A stretch of DNA of 64,000 bases from Nitzschia sp. pyKryTriq1 (Eukaryota > Bacillariophyta > Bacillariophyceae > Bacillariales > Bacillariaceae). Positions 21,843 to 32,605 of the stretch are shown here, piece by piece. The translations under genes and the position numbers were made by a program. Numbering within the stretch: the first letter of the stretch is position 1; each line of letters opens with the position of its first letter. The stretch lies in NCBI GenBank assembly GCA_956465555.1, contig OY101116.1, forward strand, positions 1,550,001 to 1,614,000, in the 5' to 3' direction. A model generated the notes under the pieces. That model worked only from the letters and a program-made list of their open reading frames with translations, was not told the origin of the DNA and made no database searches.

Positions 21843-22812
21843 CTACAAAATAATACAGCTCTGCCCACTCTCTCCCCCGATCATTTCTTGGGCGTCAGCA
21901 CAAATAAAACTCCTTGCGTCGCATTTGCTGGACATCCCCGAGTCACCGGACTCATTTGTTTCGACAACATCATTATCCTCTTTCTTTTCATCCATGTTAT
22001 ATCTCTCCGCAAGTCTTTCTCGTTGTTGATCAGGTTGGCTTGGAGGACTAGTCGCTCGTGATGATTGCCTGGGATGCGAGTCAATGCCATTTGGAGAATG
22101 TTGAGCCGTCTTCTTCTCGTGCATTTCCACAGACGTACTCGCCAGAGTCACCGGAATGATCGATCCGTCGTCTTTTTGCTCTTGCAGCACTTGTTCCGCC
22201 ACCTGTTCAAATAGTTCGTTCACATTGATGTTATCCTTTGCCGAAGTGTGTATAAACATGGCTCCGACTTCTGCCGCTAGAGTCTCCGCCTGTAGAGTGT
22301 CCACTGGGCCATTCTCTAAATCGCATTTCGTAGCACACAACGCAAGAACAATCCCATCCGCTGGAACATTCGTACGAAGCTCATCCACCCAATATTTTAG
22401 CGCTTCAAAAGATTTCGGAGACGTGACATCGTAGCAAACTATCGCAGCAGCGGCATTTTTGTAATACATTGGAGCCAACTTTTTGAATTGTTCTTGCCCT
22501 GCCGTGTCCCAGATCTGAATTTTGCATGTTAACCCTTGGACTGTTAATCTCTTGGTGATGAAAAAGGCGCCTACCGTGGCACTACGTCCAGACTCCCGAT
22601 AATAACCCTCTGCAAACCGAAGAACCAAGGACGTCTTTCCTGTAAAGGTGTCACCTAACATGACCACCTGATACACCAAGAAGAGTAAACAGAGTAAGCG
22701 AGGAGTCAGTCTAAGGTTCCTCAGGATTGCAGACAAATTCTACATGAGAGTATTTCGATGTTTCTTGACGACTCACCTTGAATTCGGCTTGTGGTAATTC
22801 GACGTGCGGCAT
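21843..22812 (-). CDS. Rab-family small GTPase with long acidic tail
   Basis: Two exons (22812-22777 and 22667-21843) give 286 residues over a 109-bp intron. Exon 1 encodes MPHVELPQAEFK, which joins to VVMLGDTFTGKTSLVLRF as in Rab5-like GTPases. The GTP-binding motifs are GDTFTGKT, WDTAGQE, TKCD (usual NKxD, with Thr for Asn) and TSAK. The GTPase core ends near residue 175; an extra 100-residue acidic, Ser-rich tail follows. The end is CIIL, a single-cysteine CaaL box that would be prenylated by GGTase I, unlike the usual double-Cys Rab ending. It likely acts in endosomal membrane traffic. Confidence 0.88.
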
Positions 22813-23604
22813 TTTGTATTGTGGAAGTTATGAACAAATGCTTCTTGGGGGATTCTCTGGATGTGGTTGTTGTTTTTTCCTATCGGTTTGCTCTAAGGTT
22901 CATGGTCAGATAACTACTTTAGGGTCCCAGCTCCCAAGCAATTTAGCAGTAGTCTGTACCAGGTACCCCAACAAGCACAAACAGCAAAACGAGATGTTCT
23001 GGTCCTCGTCTCTTTGTCTGCTCTTGCGAAGAATAATCGGGCGGCGGTGGGATCGATCGAGCCAATGATTGGAACGGTCGTTTAACGCTACTTTCAACTC
23101 AACGTCTAATTTTTGTTGCATAATGTCCAACGGTAAATCTTTTCGCGCCAAGTTCTGCGCATGATGATGGCGAGGCAGCCTACCAGTACCAGTACCTGGT
23201 ACCGGCCTCCGGTTAATACCTGATTATTTTACGTATGTACCGGTACGTATGATACGCCTGGTACCGGTACTGTACCTGGTACAGTAGCAGTACCACGGGG
23301 TACTGGTACCAGGTACCGGTAGCCGGTGCGGTAGACACGATGCGGTGTTCGTCCGTCTAGCCGCCTGACCGAAAATGGCTTCGTCGTCTCTCGTTTGTAC
23401 CAGAGCCCTTCGTAGGTTCTACAGGACCGGGAATCTTGGGAGTTGGGAGCCATCCAAATGTAATCATCCGCCGCAAAAATCTTTTTTGCCGCGGCATCTG
23501 CTCGCCCCGTTCTTCATGTCTTCATAAAAAGCAATCCTACTCCAACCACCATCAGTTCATTGTTCTACCGGTTCTACCACTTCTCTCTACTTTACTACTT
23601 CATC
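22813..23604. other. intergenic spacer, 792 bp, divergent promoters
   Basis: No gene is seen. At 23188-23335 lies one of the densest palindromic clusters in the window (accagtaccagtacctggtaccgg, gtaccggtacgtatgatacg, ggtaccggtactgtacctggtac). Confidence 0.6.
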
Positions 23605-23898
23605 ATGGGCACTCAAGGCACTGTCAAGTTCTTCAGCGACAAAGGCTTCGGCTTTATCACACCCGCCGACGGCACCGAGGACGTCTTTGTCCACTTTTCG
23701 GCCATCAACAAGGACGGATTCAAGAGCCTCAACGAAGGCGAAACCGTCATGTTTGACAAGCAGTACGATGATGTCAAGGGCAAGTGGTCGGCCACCAATG
23801 TGACCGGAAATGGAGATGGAACCCCAAGACAGCGACGTGATGGAGGCGGCGGACGCGGAGGTGGCGGACGTGGAGGCGGCGATGGAAACTGGCGCTAA
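23605..23898 (+). CDS. cold-shock-domain RNA-binding protein with glycine-rich tail
   Basis: A single exon encodes 97 residues. The cold-shock domain fills residues 1-70, with RNP1 KGFGFI and RNP2 DVFVHFSAI, both needed for single-stranded RNA or DNA binding. The tail is [16 protein letters not shown], an RGG-like stretch. The protein is a stand-alone domain like bacterial CspA but with an added tail, as in plant CSPs, and may act as an RNA chaperone in cold. The longer frame from 23560 has an extra Phe/Tyr-rich 15 residues; I prefer the ATG at 23605 that begins [10 protein letters not shown]. Confidence 0.9.
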   Translation: MGTQGTVKFFSDKGFGFITPADGTEDVFVHFSAINKDGFKSLNEGETVMFDKQYDDVKGKWSATNVTGNGDGTPRQRRDGGGGRGGGGRGGGDGNWR

Positions 23899-24661
23899 AC
23901 GTACGTTGTTGGAGTGATTCTGGTTATTTGTGTGTGAAAAACAAGTACCGCATGTGAGTTCTGAGGGATAAATTTAAAGGATTTGGGATGATTTGATCTA
24001 GAAGTAACATTAAGAAGACAAGGGGGCTGACTTTACGTCGTCCCTGAGCTGAATACGCATTTTAGCACTTAGTGCATTATTTCCTACTTTTGCAGCATGC
24101 AGCACTGTGAATGAATCATTCACTGCTGTCTGTCAGAGCAAACAAAATGACGCTGATTTCCTGTCTTCGCTTGAACCATCTGTTTGCACCCGTATGGGCG
24201 CTCCTTTCCTTCGTTTGATGCAATGCTTCCTACTCCGGTGGCAGTTGTAGAGACCTCGATCGATCATCTTACTGCTTCGAAAAGCGTAGCGACGTCAAGA
24301 CGGCCGTGATGAAATGAGAACCGTTGTTTTCCAGTTGATGCGGGTGCGCGCGTGCCCGCATATTCTTACTGATGGAGCTCTACTACCCGGTACTAAGTAC
24401 GAGTAGTAGAGAGAGAATAGCAGTCTATGCTTTAGAACGAAGCTATTGTAGGATGTGTAGTTATTAGTTGTTTGTGACGAAGAGTCTCGTAGTCTAGATA
24501 AGAATAGGTTGGACGATTACTCAAAAATGGTAATCGTAGCATTAGAACCTCAAGCCTTTTTGCTGTACTGTACCGGTAGTAGACCCAGGCCTTGACTCCT
24601 ATCCTTTGAGATGGATGACTGTACCTCCAGTACACTGAGAGACATATAAGGAAAAAAATGC
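23899..24661. other. intergenic spacer, 763 bp
   Basis: Spacer between convergent genes. No gene is seen. A purine/pyrimidine alternating stretch (gtgcgcgcgtgcccgc) lies near 24343-24358, and palindromic words near 24390-24410 and 24564-24580. Confidence 0.5.
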
Positions 24662-27600
24662 CTAAAAGTCTTCCATCGTAACAAACCTTCCAGAGCTTTG
24701 CTGAAGTGACCACGCCCTGGTCGAAAATCGCTTATTCTTCGATCCACCGGTGGCTTTGGAGATCATGTCAGATTCCAAATCGTTAATCGATGCCTGGGTC
24801 TGGTGATTCGCGGCATCTTCTATCATGTCCGTGTAATCCTGCAAGGTGTTGCTGATTCGCGATTTGGTGGAATCGGACAGATCTTTTCTGTTGTCCACAT
24901 ACTGTACCAAAATTTCCAGGGCCCTTGACTGGGTATCCACAAAGACCTTCTCATCTTCGAAGACGCAACGAATAGCCACCTTCGCGGCAGTCTCGATATC
25001 ACCAACAGCTTCATAATATTTCATGATCTGTGTTTCAATCTCCTGCATTCTTCCTGTGCATGTTACGCGTGAAAACAATCCGGAGCTCTCACGCTTCTTT
25101 TCGGCGACAATGATGTCAAAGGCTTCATCCATGATGCCCTTCACATCCCACTCATCCTCGTATCCCATTTCCAAAATTAAGTTGTACCCTCCCGTTCGAA
25201 CGATCTTGACTTCAAATGTCTTTTCAATGCGGTCATTCGAATTCCAGCCTATGTCTTCGGCATACGTAGTGACCTCCGAATCCATATCGGCCGCAATATT
25301 CAAATCCCGCTTTCCCAACTCTTCTAAATCCTCTGGTTTCTCGTGGATATCTTTGACACTCAACAGAAACAGGGCGCGGTTGAAATACCTGTTCGACAAG
25401 TGCTGCATGAAATCAAGACAGATCGGCGTCCAACCATGTAAAGCGTGAAACTCATCGTATGCTTTTTCTCCTAGCTGAATTGCTTCATGGTAATATGCAA
25501 TTCCTCTTGTAACCAGCTGGTGCTTGCTGAGCCCGGCCAGCTTGTCAAGGTTTTCTTTCTGCATTTCTTGATACATGCCCATCATTATGTTTCCCAGGTT
25601 GTTGCAGGCGACACCGATGGCCTTCTTGTTGTCCAGACGACGAAACAGTCTCAGAGCATCTACAAGGACAAAGTAAGCAACCTCGAACTGTCCGGCATAA
25701 AAGGCCGTGTTTGCAGACCGCACAACCTTGGATAGCATCTCAATGGACTCTGAAAACTTGACGATTTCCTGTGAAGCCTTCACCGTTCGGAGATCTGGTG
25801 CTTCTTCGCCTCCGCCTTTTCTAAAAAGCCAAAATATAAAATCGAAAGTCGATGCATCAGGAGCTAGAGTGCACGGGGGCAGTTGTACTCAGGATCACCA
25901 GCCAGAACTTACCGGATAGATCGAATGATGTCAAGGAGATATACCATGGGCTCGGCAATTGACTGCGTGACTCGAAGTGAAACGTAGACGATAAGGACGC
26001 TAGCGACTATCAATAATATAGAAAGAATCACAATGGCTGCGGTGATCTGTTGCTGTGTCACGTCCTCAATAGGATCGAAGGTTTCCAGTGTTCCATCTTC
26101 AACTTCCACGAGAGCAAGGGAGTAGATCAAGTAGTCCGACGCATTAAGACCACGTGAAAAATCCGAACTGTCGAGTGGGCGGAAAGTGCGGACAGATACA
26201 GGTGAATATGCCATATGAACCCTCTCTTGGCGACCACCATCGGTCGTTCGATAAAAAGTAGCATTGCCTTGCAAGCCTGTCTTCATCTTTTCCACGACCT
26301 CGTTGAAGGCCTCAACATTCGCGCGACAGACTGCACGGTCACAATCAACGTCTACAGCTAGAACCTTCGACGCAATGGGACTCGGTGGGTCTGATAGTGA
26401 ATAATCGGGACCAACCACGGTATCAGCATCGTATGCACTTTCTGTAGCAACAAGGATAGGAAACCCCCCACTGGACAAAGGGGTATCTTCTTCAATGATC
26501 CGAATGATGTCGGTCGGGAAAAAATCAAAAAGAACCTGACCGACATGCTCTGCTGTTAAGGGATCAATCAACGGCGTCGTTGCGCTCTGCGCAAAAAGCA
26601 CTGTCCCGCCAGTTGCAAATTCGTACGGAGCTGTCACGTGAAGATACGTATTGTTCACAATGGCGAGGTTCCTACCGGTATCGTACCAACCGCGACATCT
26701 GTGACCAATAGAGTTTGTGAGATGCACTTAAGGATAAAATCGCATTGCGGCATCAAGACGTACCTTGGGTCGTAGCCAAACTTTCCTAGCGGGCAAAGCT
26801 CAGGACGAAGGCGGGCTGCACCATTTTCTTCCGTGGACCGAAAATTTGCGTAAGCAACATGCGTCGACGTGGTGCAGCCCTTGTACCCTATCAGAAGACC
26901 ATCCGACTCAAAGGCGATGTAAGTCGCAAGTGTGGTATCCTTCACCTCGGGGTAATTGAAGATGGCCTCAAAAATAGGAATCGAAGAACCAGTTCTAAGC
27001 CTCTCAAAAAGGTTGAAGTAGCCCGTCTCCGCAGTCGATGAATTATCCCAACCCGGTACAAATTTTTGGTCATCCCACCAAAGCGTGCTTTCCACTGAGT
27101 ATGAAGTATTGGGGTACGAGCTCGTCAAACGATTCCCATTCTGGTCGGCACCTTCCGATTGACAGACCCAGAATGACTTTTGTAGTTTACGAGATCCCTC
27201 AGGAAAAGCCCGACAAGTTTCTTCGAATAGTGGGTCATTCCATGCACAAGCGCAAACAGTGTGTTCCTCAACAAATGGACACGATAATGTATCTTCAAAT
27301 CCCTTGCACTCTTCGATCCCTGTGATCAATTCGGTGTAACTTTCTGAAGGATTTAGACCACCAAACAGAAGCCACCCCGCGTATCTTGTCAGCACATGGA
27401 GATCACCTGTAGTCTTCTCTGTCAAGCTCGCAACGAAGTCAGCCCGCAGGCGAGAATGAACCACAAGCTTTTTCTTCTGGACTTCCAGGAAAAAGGCCTC
27501 TGCTTGTTCAATACTATTTGTGAACTCGCTGGAAACGGTATACAACGCCACCGCTGTAATGACAATGTTGACAATCAGAAGAGGCGTGACTATCAGTGCG

Positions 27601-30101
27601 ACAATCCAAAGGAAGAGTGGAGACGAGAAAATTTTCCGGTTCTTTTCGGGACGGGGTTTGGGAGGACATGTCGTGAAAGTGTCGTGGTCCTCCAGCAAAT
27701 TAGTTCCCCCGTGAACGTAGGGCATTTCGTCTTCGGCGTCTTCGTCGTTCCAGACCTGCATGACAGGAGGCTCGATGGTATATTTGAAATACGACTCTGC
27801 TCGAGTGGCATACAAGGCAGAAAAATCTCGATGCAGGCTGAACATATTGTACACCTCGTGATGCTTGTGGCGTTCAGACTTCACCATCGACTCGCCACTG
27901 AAAGAGGCAACCATTTTATTAAATTCATTTACAACGTCACTCAATTCTGTCTTCGGGGTACAGCGTGCCTCTTTGGAGATGTTTCCTTCCGCTGAGTTTT
28001 CAATGGCCTTTTCTTTTGTCGGATCACCAAAGTTGCTGACAATGTCAGTAGCAATTTCGCTCATTTTTCGCAGCGGTCTCGTGAGCATGTCTGCCATCAT
28101 TGAGATGATGATGAGAGCAATGGCAAGACCCACAGCACCAGCTGTGATGCAGAAGATGTTGACATCTTTCACCCGTTCATCAACGATATCACTGGCATCG
28201 CTGACAATACCGAAAACAGTCTCCAGTGGAGTCGACACAATGACCATGAATAATGGGGAATACGTCTCATCATAGCTCTCTGGAACTGGTGGAATCGGAT
28301 ACGCGCTGACAAAGTACTTCTCATGTGACATGATGAAATTGGAGTACTTATTTCGTACTTCATTGGGATTCCATTCAGACTCAAAGTCGACGAGGTTGAA
28401 CAATCTGTTGTGGTCCTCCTTCGTTACGCCCAAATCGAGATCGTATATTGAAAGAGACTCACTTGAATTTCGATTCTCGATCGACGAACCAATAATTTGG
28501 CCCTCCTCGCTCCAATCTATCAGGTTAATAATCTCTCCGTCCACCACTCTTGCCTGTCTGAGCTCTTCGTCGACAACCCCGAGCCCAATCCCGATGTAAA
28601 TACATGCAATGAATTCGTTGGTTATTCGATCATATACCGCTCGACCCATTGCTAGAAGCCAAAAACCGTTATCCCATGCGTCTGGGCCTGGTTGATAGTG
28701 TATGTGATCAGGTTCGAGTGCTTGTTCAACACACCAGCTTCGTTCAACGGGGCTGTAGATTCTCGAGGAGACAACTTCCCCTTCTGGACTACATCTTGCA
28801 ATCATCTCTGGAGTTCCGATCGGCTTGGAAGGATCGTAAAAATTCGGTGTGGACATCCACTCGCAACCACTCGACACATAGCTTGACTGAGTCGAAATAG
28901 GGTAGTGCGGAAAGTTGAGTGAGGCACCTGCACCAGAATTGGAGAAATACAGACCCATGTCTCGAATGACATCTTTCGACTCTTGCAACGCTTTTAAGAG
29001 GGGAACCAGGTCTTTGCTCTTGTTGTAAATGAGCTCTGCAGTATCAGTGGGTTCCCAAACGCCTCCAGTAGAAATATCATTGTTGGCATCCGTGCAATTA
29101 GGCCAATAGGCATCTCCAACGGGATCATTCTCAGATGGATCACAGACACCTTTTACCAAGAAGGATGCAGTTGCTGTGCTTGCGTTTCGTGTCCTATAGT
29201 AATCCTGGCCCCGAAAGTGTTCTTCATAGTTCTCCTCATTAATGTTGGTCTCAAATTGCCACTCCAAACGCGGCGGAGGAAAGTCTACGGGGTACTTGGA
29301 CCGCCCGGAGAGGATGTCGTAAAACGGGACGCCGTCTTCCGAGGTAGAGGGATAGCCAGCAAACCGATCCTGAGTAACTTCATGTATTAGATTGACGACA
29401 TCCACCAAGAGCAGCTTCTCCGTCAAAGACTCGGCGAGATATCTCGAGGTAAGTCCTTGCGTCTCGGTGGCAATGCTCTCAAAGGAGTCTCGGCTGATAT
29501 CCTTAACATTCTCCCCAGCCATCACTGCAACAATTATACAAGTAACAACCACGGCGACAACCGTAATGACACTGATCGTTCCAAAACTCAGCATGAGCTG
29601 AGTCCGAAGTGAATATCCGGGGCGAAGACAGAAGATTTGCAAACAGTCCTTCTTTTCTCCAAGAACCTTCTTTTCAGCTTCGTCCGAATGAAAGCCATCA
29701 CTCAACACCGAAGCAGCATCGTTACAAGCTGGCGTTAAAAGAATATTCGCCGGTAAGCGACGCAGCTCCAACGATGACATGCGTTTGCTACCTCCCAGGG
29801 TCTGCCCGGACTTTGTCTTGTAGCTCGTCCGCCGGCTCTCAGATTCACTGTCGGCTACCTGGAACGGTTCAAGGTGGCCAAGTCCACTCTCCGCAGTTTC
29901 CTTTGGGTTCTCCGGCTCTAGTAGGGGCTGTTCTGCCGTAGCCACCGTGAATGCCACGGAGCGATCTCTTTTCTCCTCTTCCCGAGTGGCTTGAGGCTCT
30001 GCTTCCCGAGTTTCATTATTGTGGGATCCTTTTTCCATTTCGGAGTCCGTCGGATCTGATTCTTCATCAGGCCCCTTTTCTGCCTCGTCGTTTAAAGTCA
30101 T
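24662..30101 (-). CDS. giant membrane receptor-like protein with two Cache/HAMP units and TPR-like tail
   Basis: Three exons (30101-26764, 26698-25913, 25820-24662) give 1760 residues; introns are 65 and 92 bp. The order is: long charged cytosolic head (1-165), membrane helix 1 (about 169-195), large outer region 1 (196-647), helix 2 (648-671) followed by a HAMP-like MLTRPLRKMSEIATDI, cytosolic linker, helix 3 (about 830-852), outer region 2 (853-1330) with YDPRCRGWYDTGR at the first exon join, helix 4 (about 1331-1355) followed by a second HAMP-like segment, then a 380-residue tail with a TPR-like repeat (VACNNLGNIMM). The YDPRCR.WY motif is typical of Cache sensor domains. There is no kinase or cyclase domain. 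The outer parts probably bind a small ligand. I cannot name the ligand or output. Confidence 0.85.
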
Positions 30102-30890
30102 TGTAAAGTTATATTTCGGGCTACTTTGTTGAACCTCCAGCTCTATATATAGTTGAAAGGACCGAGAGAGCTCTCGTGGTGTTGATGGAGGGTAGAAAGT
30201 AGAAAGTAGTTCTAAAATACTTCAGATAGAGGTTTGTGATATACTTTACTGAATGCATGCGAGCCTCTGACTCTCGTGGTAGAGTGGATCGCAACACGCC
30301 GCACTTCTCACTGACTCTATTTTTTTATATTAGACTTCGTAGTCTGCTCTCTCTATTAGTAGTAGTAGAGACTAGTCTACCAGCAGTTTCGAGTTGAAAA
30401 AATCTGGGGAAACGGGGCGGCAACAACACGCCATATTATTCCTTCGATCATGACTCTCCTTTATTTAACACCATTATGTCCCGACGACATTTTAGTTACT
30501 ACCCGTGACACTCTCGTTACTTAGTAATCGTATGATACGTGAACGCATGCACGGAAATGTACCACCGTACTGTAAAGTGATCATGAAAATTAAAACAGCT
30601 CTTTTAACGGATAACTAAGGGGGAATTAGTAGAGGAGAACAGTTCTCCAATTCCTTGAAGTCCACGATACGCGATAGCGCTAGTAGAATAATAAAAATAA
30701 AAATAATACTTGATAGCGCTCTAGTAGAGTAATGATGAAAATAACGCGTGTTTCTACCGTAGTGGTCAGAAATATTATCATCAACAATAATACGCGATAG
30801 CGCTAGTAGAGTAATAATGAAAATAACGCGTGGTGTTATTTCTTCCCGTGATAGTAATATTAAAATACTATGTTAGTACAGTAGTTAGTT
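30102..30890. other. intergenic spacer, 789 bp, with short repeats
   Basis: No gene is seen. It is AT-rich and has a run tagtagtagtagagactagtctac near 30357-30380 and a set of diverged direct repeats near 30666-30833 listed separately. Confidence 0.5.
30666..30833. repeat. three diverged direct repeats, about 40 bp each
   Basis: Three copies built on cgatagcgctagtagagtaa and a following aaaataacgcg lie at about 30666-30706, 30711-30750 and 30791-30833. Copies 2 and 3 keep tagtagagtaat.atgaaaataacgcgtg; copy 1 has decayed. Confidence 0.75.
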
Positions 30891-31502
30891 CTACTTTTTT
30901 GACGCCTGCTCTTTGCACTTTGAGGAACAGTACTTGATTCTCTCATCACCATCATCTTGCAAGGAGTTGCTGTCAACGCATAAATGATGCACCGGCAGAC
31001 CACAATTGCGGCATCGAAAGGACACGTTGCCTTCGAGCTGGAATTGTGGCCAGCCACATCCAACAATAGCGCAGCAACCTTTACGGCGACCATTAACATC
31101 TGCTGTCGGGAATTCCCATCTCAGAAAAGCAATATTGCGCTTGTAGTCTTCGTTCTCCTTGTCGTCTGGTAGGGCTTTTGCTAGATGATGTGCATAGCTC
31201 TGGCGCTCATGCGAAGAACTATGCCCCGCCAGGTTGTGATCGATGCCAGCAGTGTCTGGGTTCCTGGTATATAGCCTAGAACCATCTTGACCTGCAAAAT
31301 CCCCAATGCAAGAGCATTCAAATGATTCCTCCGTCCTTGCCTGTTGCTCTTCCCTTGCAACTTGAGCTTTGATTTCCTTTTCTCTCTTTTGCATGGTGTC
31401 CGTCATAACGATATCGCCAAATGCCTCCGCGAATGCATCCCCCTTGTTGGTAGTAGTAGTAGTAGTAGTGCGGCGGCGGCTTCGTGCTCGTCTCTTCTTC
31501 AA
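30891..31502 (-). CDS. zinc-binding ORF without clear start
   Basis: The open frame covers 203 codons. The first 20 residues are Arg/Thr-rich from an agt repeat. The C-terminal 60 residues carry a Cys/His cluster: CCAIVGC, FRCRNCG, VHHLC and YCSSKC, likely a zinc-binding module. The frame runs upstream to a stop without any ATG; the first internal ATGs are at codons 33 and 37. Either an upstream exon exists, translation starts internally, or this is a remnant. The Cys spacing loosely recalls the C-terminal zinc domain of transposases such as PiggyBac, and the repeat-rich surroundings fit, but I do not claim that family. Confidence 0.45.
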   Translation of the reverse strand: MKKRRARSRRRTTTTTTTNKGDAFAEAFGDIVMTDTMQKREKEIKAQVAREEQQARTEESFECSCIGDFAGQDGSRLYTRNPDTAGIDHNLAGHSSSHERQSYAHHLAKALPDDKENEDYKRNIAFLRWEFPTADVNGRRKGCCAIVGCGWPQFQLEGNVSFRCRNCGLPVHHLCVDSNSLQDDGDERIKYCSSKCKEQASKK

Positions 31503-31700
31503 AGTAGCAGTAGCACCAGTATTAGTAGCAGTAGCAGTAGTGGCAGCAGACTTCTTTGTTTCAGTAGTACTTCTATGATGTCATTGTTTCTTGTGGTTCT
31601 GAGATGAAATACAAATAATGATAACAGTACCGTACATGTACATTACCAGTACTGTAGGCAAGCACTGAGAAAGCGTGCTGAATGTGCGTTGCAGAGAGGA

Positions 31701-31796
31701 GCGAGGCGATGATGATGTGTTCTTTTCTTCCACGCGATAATTGTACGCGAGGCGATGATGACATGATGTGTTCTTTCTTCCACGCGATAATTGTAC
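31701..31796. repeat. tandem duplication, 46 and 50 bp units
   Basis: Copy 1 (31701-31746) and copy 2 (31747-31796) both run from gcgaggcgatgatga to cgcgataattgtac. They differ by a small insertion (catgat) and one T. Confidence 0.9.
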
Positions 31797-31823
31797 GTGT
31801 TGACAAGTTCTACTGCGTTCCTA

Positions 31824-31994
31824 CGGAAAAATAAAACAGATTCTTTTAATTTTCCGGAACTACCACTCGGTAGCATCGATTTTACCGTGAAATATCGCGC
31901 ATTAATATCTGGTTTCTACCAGAGGTAGAAATGGAAAAATAAAAGAATCTGTTTTAATGCTGACGTGGGGGCCTATTTCTGTTTTATTTTTCCG
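31824..31994. mobile_element. possible MITE-like inverted-repeat element
   Basis: The ends form a perfect 17-bp terminal inverted repeat: cggaaaaataaaacaga at 31824-31840 and its reverse complement at 31978-31994. A second inner pair (aaaacagattctttta at 31833-31848 and its reverse complement near 31940-31955) nests inside. The element is 171 bp, AT-rich and noncoding. No clear target-site duplication is seen, so it may be a chance palindrome set or a decayed element. Confidence 0.4.
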
Positions 31995-32201
31995 GAAGAC
32001 TGTACAGTACAAGACGTCTACTGTAGGATTACCGGTAGTTGAAGTACAGTACAGTACCAGGTACCAGCAACCTGCGGTAATTTCGGGATTTCTCCGGCTA
32101 TCGGCAGAATTGCAGCGAACCGTTGAACCCGAAAATCCTAAGTGTCAATTTAAATACATAAGCCCTTGGAATTCCATGTCGTACTGTCCGTTGAGTATCT
32201 G

Positions 32202-32375
32202 TGCAGTGTCCTGTCGACGTCATCGGTCCGTCCGTCCCTCCCTCGACGTCATCCTGACACTGCGTGACGTCATAGCGTTCCTACTAGTCGTGACACCTCC
32301 GTCAATGACTACTGCATTTCATCTAGAGGCGATCCCTCCTTCACAAACTTCACAAGACATCCAAGATCGCCATCA
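32202..32375. repeat. 174-bp direct repeat, copy 1, with CRE motifs
   Basis: This copy is identical to 32432-32605 over its whole length. It contains ACGTCA at 32217 and 32246 and the full palindrome TGACGTCA at 32265, the cAMP-response-element core bound by bZIP factors. Confidence 0.92.
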
Positions 32376-32431
32376 AGCGCATTAACATCCGGCGCGTCAA
32401 GCCTTACCTTCATTAATCTTTGGAGGCAGGA

Positions 32432-32605
32432 TGCAGTGTCCTGTCGACGTCATCGGTCCGTCCGTCCCTCCCTCGACGTCATCCTGACACTGCGTGACGT
32501 CATAGCGTTCCTACTAGTCGTGACACCTCCGTCAATGACTACTGCATTTCATCTAGAGGCGATCCCTCCTTCACAAACTTCACAAGACATCCAAGATCGC
32601 CATCA
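32432..32605. repeat. 174-bp direct repeat, copy 2, with CRE motifs
   Basis: Identical to copy 1, with an offset of 230 bp and a 56-bp unique spacer between the copies. The CRE-type words recur at 32447, 32476 and 32495. Perfect identity implies a recent duplication or gene-conversion-like upkeep. Confidence 0.92.

Noticed and set aside
30241-30300. Possible tRNA-like stretch (tctcgtggtagagtgg)
   Set aside because: It recalls a D-arm box but no acceptor stem or T-loop box can be paired around it.
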